Below, one piece after another: positions 62,614-64,000 of a stretch of DNA of 64,000 nt. The notes beneath the pieces are model-generated. The model did no database searches. It saw only the letters and a program-made list of their open reading frames with translations, and was not told where the DNA came from. The DNA is from Acanthococcus lagerstroemiae (Eukaryota > Arthropoda > Insecta > Hemiptera > Eriococcidae), in contig CM063113.1 in NCBI GenBank assembly GCA_031841125.1, forward strand, positions 30,773,312 to 30,837,311. Direction: 5' to 3'. The stretch's first letter is position 1. Every line of letters starts with the position of its first letter. A program made the translations under genes and the position numbers.

Positions 62614-63557
62614 GGGTTAGTGGTTCCAAGATGACACGGGTTCCAAGATGACAAATCGTGAATATCTTGTCCGTTATTAGCACTATTTAGATGAAATTTA
62701 TACTGCAGACATGTGACAACATAACACTCATTTTAATGTGCGAACGAAATAATTATCAGAAAACAATCTTGTGATATTACTAAAAACATTTTTTTGAATG
62801 CCAAAAGTACAAATTTTCCAAGTCCATTTTTTTTTAAATTGAGAAATTAATTTGTTTAACTGGTAAATAAATTTCGAATATGTTATACAGCTATAAGTTC
62901 TGCATTGAATGACGTTGAATTCATAATCATAACTGTTTTTAGTCACGACAAATACCACATTAAACATGAAGAAAACGTTGGTTCCAAGATGGCATATTTT
63001 TTTGGATTCCAAGATGACCCGTATTAATTTTCATATATTTTTATACAAATGGGTACAGGATATCAACGAAAAACAACCCGAGGTCAGTTTGATGCAGAAG
63101 ATATGAAAAAGGCCGTAAATTTAGTTTTTGAAAAGAATTACTCGTATAGAGCTGCTTGTAAAGAATTTGATTTTAGGAAGTACGAAAAGGCAGGAAAGGG
63201 CCTTGACAATTTTGACTTTGACCTTTCCCATTATAACAAATATTGATATCTCTATTATATTATATTTTAGGTAATAAATAAATAATTTTGACTTTTTGCC
63301 ACGTTTTTCTAGTCATGTGTCATCTTGGAACAGGCTTCATGTCATCTTATACCCCCGGGGTTCCAAGATGACACAGCTGATCACTGCAAGTATTTGTTAC
63401 TATATCTTGGGTTAGAAAAGTGATAGACCATTCGTTATTGGCTCATTTTAATCCTTTAATACATTTTTTTTTGATAATAATTTCAAGATGTTTGAAAAAA
63501 ACTTGATCAGATATACCCAAAAATAACTTTACTGTGTCATTTTGGAACCACTAACCC
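62614..63557. mobile_element. pogo-like TIR element C with TA duplication
   Basis: The inverted ends begin GGGTTAGTGGTTCCAAGATG on the left and GGGTTAGTGGTTCCAAAATG on the right, flanked by TA at 62612-62613 and 63558-63559. The word TTCCAAGATGAC recurs inside, near both ends and in both orientations. It carries the N-terminal helix-turn-helix of a pogo-type transposase (63049-63246) but not the catalytic domain, so it is an internal deletion product. It interrupts the LINE reverse transcriptase. Confidence 0.85.
63049..63246 (+). pseudogene. pogo-type transposase N-terminus (psq helix-turn-helix), truncated
   Basis: A 65-residue frame starting MGTGYQRKTTRGQFDAEDMK, then KAVNLVFEKNYSYRAACKEF, the first part of a CENP-B/psq-type helix-turn-helix that binds the element's ends. 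After residue 44 (DFRK) the expected TTL-type third helix is replaced by unrelated sequence (YEKAGKGLDNFDFDLSHYNK), so the deletion junction probably lies near 63180. Confidence 0.7.
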
Positions 63558-64000
63558 TACTGGTGACAAACAGCAACCTTGTATCACTCCTTTTTCAATT
63601 TGCCCTTCTTTCACTTCATCCTTTATTAGTATTCGAGCCCTGTGATCCTTATATAAGTTCTGTATTACACTTTTTTCTTTATGCATAGCTCTTATCTCCC
63701 CTAATATTTAAAATATTTTTGACTATTTAAAATTATCAAAAGTCTTTTCTGAATCTACAAATGCTACATATGTATCCAAACCTTTTTGCAGTCTTACTTC
63801 CATTGAAAACTTCAAATTTAAAGTTGCTTTCCTAGTTCCTCTATTTTTTCCGAATCCAAACTGATCTCTCTATTATTGGTTTATTCTTTCTTCTTTCTGC
63901 ATTAATTCTAGTATCTCACTTTTCATCCATGGTTGCCTCCTTTCTATTATTTGAGTACCTATGTTCTTCCTTGCTGCCAGAGCAAGATTTACTGTTTTTT

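Larger units (their letters stand above)
61720..64000 (-). mobile_element. LINE reverse transcriptase, degenerate, interrupted by pogo-like element
   Basis: On the minus strand, 64000-63560 reads GLDTYVAFVDSEKTFDNF, VIQNLYKDHRARILIKDEV and EGQIEKGVIQGCCLSP. After a 944-bp insertion the frame resumes at 62610 with IYRKNNR, then IRLADDIAIWERSKQKL (the YADD-box equivalent) and, near 62040, EKIRNEEVLR. Catalytic aspartates are present, but stops and frameshifts are frequent. The element continues beyond the right edge. A related C-terminal fragment is at 43715-44090. Confidence 0.75.

Noticed and set aside
1..64000. CRISPR array, rRNA genes, bacterial operons
   Set aside because: No regularly spaced identical repeats, no rRNA sequence, no long uninterrupted frames with ribosome-binding sites; the window is clearly eukaryotic.

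Overview
This window is AT-rich, intron-rich eukaryotic DNA. The gene families (insect-type nose-resistant-to-fluoxetine proteins and an insect-type CRAL-TRIO protein ending GSFRELILD) and the transposon set (R1-like, jockey-like and RTE non-LTR elements, a Penelope-like element, rosa-type mariner, pogo-like, hAT-like) point to an arthropod, most likely an insect. I cannot name the species. There are no bacterial features, no CRISPR array and no rRNA.

Three host genes can be assembled from exons with matching splice phases. (1) nrf-like gene 1, minus strand, exons between 5397 and 336, runs off the left edge; five exons give signal peptide, NRF domain and the start of an acyltransferase-3 domain. 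(2) A CRAL-TRIO lipid-transfer gene (alpha-tocopherol-transfer-protein-like), minus strand, six exons from 18431 to 9631, complete except for an apparent one-base frameshift in exon 5. (3) nrf-like gene 2, plus strand, twelve exons from 23420 to 61651, covering signal peptide, NRF domain and nearly the whole acyltransferase-3 domain; the last small exon is not found. Genes 1 and 2 are divergent paralogues with four internal exons of identical length (224, 212, 92 and 200 nt), flanking the CRAL-TRIO gene.

Nearly everything else is transposon-derived. Intron 1 of gene 2 (23688-31273) holds a hAT MITE with a perfect 8-bp target duplication, an R1-like fragment, a jockey-like fragment and a 5'-truncated RTE element. 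The RTE insertion landed in exon 2 and made an identical 231-bp target-site duplication that copies the splice acceptor plus the start of exon 2, so an intact exon 2 still exists downstream. This is the most striking observation here. Introns 2-4 hold a 789-bp TIR element ending 23 bp before exon 3, a LINE relic split by a MITE with an 11-bp duplication, a 45-bp minisatellite and a 2.76-kb TIR element with a hAT MITE nested inside. Intron 11 (43036-61535, 18.5 kb) is packed with MITEs, foldback repeats, hAT and Penelope remnants, two tandem satellites, an R1-like tail, a pogo-like element, a degenerate tRNA-like sequence and a broken rosa (DD41D-type) mariner transposase. The right edge (61720-64000) is a minus-strand LINE whose reverse transcriptase is interrupted by a pogo-like element.

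The nrf-like proteins are expected to be multi-pass membrane proteins and the CRAL-TRIO protein a soluble carrier of small hydrophobic molecules. Both families are linked to lipid or hydrophobic-ligand handling, but nothing in the sequence shows that they work together; the proximity may be chance. All alignments were done by eye, so copy identities and element ends are approximate unless a target duplication fixes them.
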